Of a DNA stretch of 64,000 nucleotides, positions 62,009 through 64,000 are shown piece after piece; the stretch's first letter is position 1, and the number at the start of each line of letters is the position of its first letter. The stretch is from Tepidibacter aestuarii (GTDB lineage: Bacteria; Bacillota; Clostridia; Peptostreptococcales; Peptostreptococcaceae), in contig NZ_OW235315.1 in assembly GCF_934924865.1 (NCBI RefSeq), positions 2,356,001 to 2,420,000 of the forward strand, read 5' to 3'. A model generated the notes under the pieces. It was not told the DNA's origin and did not search any database. It saw nothing but the letters and a program-made list of their open reading frames with translations. The translations under genes were made by a program, and so were the position numbers.

Positions 62009-63289
62009 TTACTTTAATAATGGTTTCAATTGATTTTTAAAAACCCATTTAGGATTATAGCGTTGTCTTATTATAGTTTTTGAATTTATTACAGGATTCT
62101 TATTAATTAAATTCACTATTTTTTGTCCATGGTCTTCATAATATTCCTGTTCAGATGAATGATAAGTTTCCCTTGTATTAAAACCAAAATTTCTCGCATC
62201 CCATCTCATAAAGTAAGCATTTAAATCCTCTCCTATTTCTTTTAATGCAGGAACAGCTTGATTTAGTACTAAGAAGTTTCCTCTACTTGCTGCTTCAAGT
62301 ACTATTAATCCAAAAGATTCTGAGTAAGAAGGACAAATAAATAGGTTTGATAATGTAAAGAGTTCTAACACTCCTTTTCTAGGAAAACCATTTGGATATC
62401 CTAAATCTGTTGTAAATGCAATATCCTCAGTGTTTAGTCCGAAACTATATGCTAATTCTCTAATTATATTTTTATAAGATTCAGATTTAATATCCATAGA
62501 TGGGAAATCACAAAAAATTACTTTAACACTTTTTTCTGTTGCTTTTTTAATAGAGCCAGCTAATGCAACCACTTTTTCCTGTTTTTTCCCTGGTGTAAGC
62601 CTTGCTGGATAAATAATAAGGATATCTGGTGATAATAAGTCAAATTTTTTAGATATATCTTTAACCTCATCACTCATATCTTCTAATAAGTTTAATGTAT
62701 TATTAATTACACTACAATTATTTTCTGATACATTATACTGTTTTGCAAGAGCAGATATCCCACATTGAGATGGATAAACATACGTAGTCTTAGGCATAGG
62801 AGTATAACGAGCAGAAAAAGGCCATTTTGAATTTGGCTCAGGACTAAATGGAACTGAGTGTGTGAATGCAATAAACTTTACATTCTGCAATTCTTGTTGA
62901 GCTTTTCTAATAGCTAGATTATGTACTAAGTGCCAACCTAAAAAATGAATATCATGCATTATACATACATCTATATCTAATAACTTTTTTACTAAATCTT
63001 TAGCTATTAAATCTACTTCTTTATAAAAAGTTTCATGAACCTCACCTTTAGGTTGACTGTAATCATACCACGTTATATTTTTCCCATCAACTGTATTTAC
63101 AACTTTAGCCCACTCTATCCTCTTATCCAAGTATATTCCCGTTCTATCACTATCAAGACAATGTTCGCTAACTAATAATTTAGTCTTAATATTAGCATCA
63201 AGCAACATTTGTAAATGCTCACCCACTACATTCACAAGAGAATATGTTCTATCTAATCCATTGAACATAGTAAAAATTGCTACTTTCAT
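62009..63289 (-). CDS. Glycosyltransferase of the GT4 type
   Basis: A 426-residue GT-B protein. The N-terminal domain starts MKVAIFTMFNGLDRTYSLVN and the nucleotide-sugar domain has LIIYPARLTPGKKQEKVVAL and the E-x7-E motif in SESFGLIVLEAASRGNF. The acceptor and sugar are unknown. Its position among spore-surface genes suggests it glycosylates surface proteins such as the Thr-rich product at 63457, but that is inference. CCTAAATT and AGGAGGAATAAAATAA lie ahead of the start. Confidence 0.88.
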   Translation of the reverse strand: MKVAIFTMFNGLDRTYSLVNVVGEHLQMLLDANIKTKLLVSEHCLDSDRTGIYLDKRIEWAKVVNTVDGKNITWYDYSQPKGEVHETFYKEVDLIAKDLVKKLLDIDVCIMHDIHFLGWHLVHNLAIRKAQQELQNVKFIAFTHSVPFSPEPNSKWPFSARYTPMPKTTYVYPSQCGISALAKQYNVSENNCSVINNTLNLLEDMSDEVKDISKKFDLLSPDILIIYPARLTPGKKQEKVVALAGSIKKATEKSVKVIFCDFPSMDIKSESYKNIIRELAYSFGLNTEDIAFTTDLGYPNGFPRKGVLELFTLSNLFICPSYSESFGLIVLEAASRGNFLVLNQAVPALKEIGEDLNAYFMRWDARNFGFNTRETYHSSEQEYYEDHGQKIVNLINKNPVINSKTIIRQRYNPKWVFKNQLKPLLK

Positions 63290-63387
63290 TTATTTTATTC
63301 CTCCTAAATTTTCATACTAATTTATATGTTAAAATTAATGTTTTTATTAATATATTATTTAATAATATTATTCAATAATTATTTTGT

Positions 63388-63415
63388 AACATCTGTACAT
63401 TTTAGGAATATAATA
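63388..63415 (+). promoter_or_regulatory. Weak sigma-K-like promoter of the Thr/Pro-tailed gene
   Basis: AACA, 15 bases, AATATAATA; only the C of the -10 is missing. Confidence 0.35.
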
Positions 63416-63456
63416 TAGTGTTGTAATTTAAATACATTTAGTAAGGAGGATATAAG

Positions 63457-63990
63457 ATGCCTGACCAAGCTACTGTAGGTGCATACATTATAACTTTTAT
63501 AAGTAATGATTGTAGACTTGAAAGTGGTGAATTAATTCAAGAATGGGTATATACTGTTCAAGAAGATCCTAACTCTATACTACCTTATAATATAAGTCAT
63601 TGGGAATTAGAACTCTGCCCAGAATTCAATATATCAGATCTAATGGATGGAGATATTCAACCAGGCGGTTCATTTGAATTTGGTCCTGGAAATAATAATT
63701 GCGTTCCAGATGGTATACTCAGAGTGAAATGGGATAACCTTACTGATGATGAAATTCAATCTTATTTTTCAAGTGGAGGAAAATTTTCTTTTATAGTAAA
63801 AGGGTGTTTTGATAAAACAGAAAAAAATGTTTATGTTAAAGGAGGAAATGATTGTTTCCCACCATCAGAAGATCCACCAATAACAATAACAGGACCAAGT
63901 TGTAATCCAATAACAACTACTACAGTTCCACCTCCAAGGGGTATTCCATTTAAAGGAGCATTTAATTACAAAATACACGATGAAAAATAA
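63457..63990 (+). CDS. Beta-rich putative surface protein with Thr/Pro tail
   Basis: A 177-residue protein with no signal peptide. The body contains VGAYIITFISNDCRLESGE, NISHWELELCPEFNISDLMD, GGSFEFGPGNNNCVP and GKFSFIVKGCFDK, a two-sheet pattern with regular cysteines. The tail PSCNPITTTTVPPPRGIPF is Thr/Pro-rich and could be glycosylated; a glycosyltransferase gene is divergent. AGTAAGGAGGATATAAG precedes the ATG. I recognise no family by name. It probably belongs to the same spore-surface set. Confidence 0.55.
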   Translation: MPDQATVGAYIITFISNDCRLESGELIQEWVYTVQEDPNSILPYNISHWELELCPEFNISDLMDGDIQPGGSFEFGPGNNNCVPDGILRVKWDNLTDDEIQSYFSSGGKFSFIVKGCFDKTEKNVYVKGGNDCFPPSEDPPITITGPSCNPITTTTVPPPRGIPFKGAFNYKIHDEK

Positions 63991-64000
63991 TTTAAGTGTT

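Noticed and set aside
1..64000. Prophage, insertion sequence or CRISPR array
   Set aside because: No integrase, transposase, phage structural genes, or regular short repeats were seen anywhere in the window.

Overview
The window reads as a chromosomal segment of a low-GC, anaerobic, endospore-forming Clostridia. The evidence is AT-rich coding sequence, a complete Rnf complex, an amino-acid (lysine) fermentation operon, rubredoxins, spore photoproduct lyase, a GerB-type germination protein, DegS/DegU and an in-frame UGA that is best read as selenocysteine. A relative of Peptostreptococcaceae such as Acetoanaerobium or Tepidibacter would fit, but the genus is a guess.

Layout. 1-8905 (minus strand): lysine fermentation operon in the order kal, kce, atoD, atoA, kdd, kamA, kamB, kamC, kamD (cut by the left edge). 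It is preceded by a lysine riboswitch-like leader and a terminator-like hairpin. 9006-10550: mgsA and rodA. 10696-19141: cell-shape and division block maf, radC, mreB, mreC, mreD, mrdA (PBP2), minC, minD, minE, all minus strand and closed by a strong terminator. 19192-24274: rnfCDGEAB. 24448-32829: envelope and housekeeping genes (SPOR-like membrane protein, lytic transglycosylase, SH3b-NlpC/P60 hydrolase, DUF2284, glyoxalase-like, flotillin plus NfeD-like partner, LysM 5'-nucleotidase, HD hydrolase). 33022-34946: a small unknown gene, three tandem almost identical rubredoxins and a GNAT-like protein. 35041-38187: nadABC with a promoter and a 32-bp perfect palindrome. 38333-45017: ROK kinase, splB, YaiI/YqxD, DUF1540, GerB-type protein, tRNA-Leu(GAG), peptide-binding lipoprotein and a second transglycosylase. 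45010-57194: coaE, polA, an unusual tRNA-Leu(CAA), selenoprotein msrA, a Schlafen-type regulator, LysR, M18 aminopeptidase, degSU, cheW, DUF896 and a MocR regulator.

57330-64000 is different in character. It holds small cysteine-patterned beta-rich proteins (two of them paralogues), a Cys/Lys-repeat protein, a jelly-roll-like protein, a Thr/Pro-tailed protein, a clostripain-family peptidase and a glycosyltransferase. Several genes have upstream sequences that match the sporulation sigma-K pattern (AC, about 16 bases, CATAnnnTA). I infer a late mother-cell spore-surface (coat, exosporium or appendage) locus, and it is the best candidate here for an undescribed system.

A second candidate is a dispersed element of about 75-85 bp (perhaps 120 bp) with six near-full copies and three fragments, all between genes. 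It folds into two hairpins with some paired base changes between copies.
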